Of a stretch of DNA of 15,818 bases, positions 15,601 to 15,818 are shown piece by piece. The notes under the pieces are model-generated. The model searched no databases and was not told the origin of the DNA. It saw only the letters and a list, made by a program, of their open reading frames with translations. The translations under genes were made by a program, and so were the position numbers. Source of the stretch: GCA-020344555 sp964548955 (GTDB lineage Bacteria; Planctomycetota; Phycisphaerae; UBA1845). Position 1 is the stretch's first letter, and the number at the start of each line of letters is the position of its first letter. The stretch is from the NCBI GenBank assembly GCA_964548955.1, contig CAZJTP010000100.1, positions 1 to 15,818 on the forward strand, written 5' to 3'.

Positions 15601-15699
15601 GTAGGGCAGGTGGTTCTCCCGGCCACGCCGGGAGGTTCACCTGCCGGCGCGCCAAGGCAGGTCAACGTTTCGCTGACGCGAAACAACGACCGGCCCTAC
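15601..15699. repeat. Multi-branched inverted-repeat element
   Basis: An outer 7-bp pair, GTAGGGC (15601-15607) and GCCCTAC (15693-15699), encloses two hairpins. The first has GGCAGGTG/CACCTGCC (15605-15612 and 15638-15645), a symmetric GTT/GTT mismatch and then CTCCCGGC/GCCGGGAG around the loop CAC. The second is GTTTCGC/GCGAAAC (15667-15684) around TGAC. Between them are the palindrome GGCGCGCC (15646-15653) and a further GGCAGGT (15656-15662), which can pair with ACCTGCC in competition with the first hairpin. It lies just after the dehydrogenase stop and may act at its transcript end, or be a small mobile palindromic repeat. Confidence 0.72.
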
Positions 15700-15741
15700 A
15701 TCAGTGCGGCAGGCGCCAGCGAGCAGACCCACGAAGACCTG

Positions 15742-15818
15742 CTAGCCGGAGATCAGTCCGGCCGCCTCCCCAATCGTCTCGGAGAGTGTGGGATGCGGAT
15801 GAATCGCCGTCGCGAGGT
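15742..15818 (-). CDS. Dihydrolipoamide dehydrogenase, C-terminal end (partial)
   Basis: Only the last 25 codons are in the window, ending in TAG. They read AIHPHPTLSETIGEAAG near the end, which matches the C-terminus of dihydrolipoamide dehydrogenase (E3 of the 2-oxoacid dehydrogenase complexes). There the His-Pro and the following Glu of this motif form the catalytic base pair at the dimer interface. Related flavin disulfide reductases have a weaker match, but cannot be excluded from so short a piece. The gene is cut by the window edge. A structured repeat and a 317-bp gap separate it from tilS. Confidence 0.75.
   Translation of the reverse strand, partial: LATAIHPHPTLSETIGEAAGLISG

Overview
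This window reads as chromosomal, housekeeping-rich DNA from a high-GC bacterium, most likely a planctomycete (Planctomycetota, perhaps Phycisphaerae-like). The case rests on a greatly enlarged RseP with five or six PDZ-like units, the style of the ribosomal protein L20, a rhomboid and an M50 protease that share the same C-terminal tail module, a large AsmA-like protein beside a DUF368 carrier, and intergenic gaps filled with perfect short palindromes. The phylum call is inference from protein style. No phage, IS, CRISPR, tRNA or rRNA gene was seen.

Left block (90-3183, minus strand): a Nudix hydrolase of the ADP-ribose pyrophosphatase type, 12 bp ahead of a rhomboid serine protease, then a possible 79-residue small protein, then a zinc M50 (site-2) protease. 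The gaps around the small ORF carry clusters of perfect hairpins. A strong sigma70-type promoter sits ahead of the Nudix gene, back to back with one for dxr.

Middle block (3318-8010, plus strand): dxr (MEP isoprenoid pathway) overlaps rseP by 16 bp. After a 353-bp gap come rpmI and rplT with their own promoter, but without infC before them or pheS after them. A 15-bp-stem hairpin separates rplT from the converging minus-strand operon.

Right block (8067-15424, minus strand): tilS, a GT39/ArnT-like membrane glycosyltransferase, a 1212-residue AsmA-like protein and a DUF368 (PopT-like) polyprenyl-phosphate carrier. The first two junctions overlap by a few bases and the third has a 47-bp gap, so this looks like one operon behind a promoter at 15532-15559. 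The last three genes suggest a linked envelope job: a glycosyltransferase that would release polyprenyl phosphate outside the membrane, a carrier that would bring it back, and a lipid-bridge-like protein. Dxr in the middle block feeds the synthesis of the same polyprenyl carrier.

Right edge: the last 25 codons of a minus-strand dihydrolipoamide dehydrogenase, followed by a 99-bp multi-branched inverted repeat.

Main points for a second look: the tail module shared by two unrelated intramembrane proteases, the multi-PDZ RseP, the roughly 118-residue tandem repeats in the AsmA-like protein, the carrier-recycling gene set, and the structured palindromic elements.
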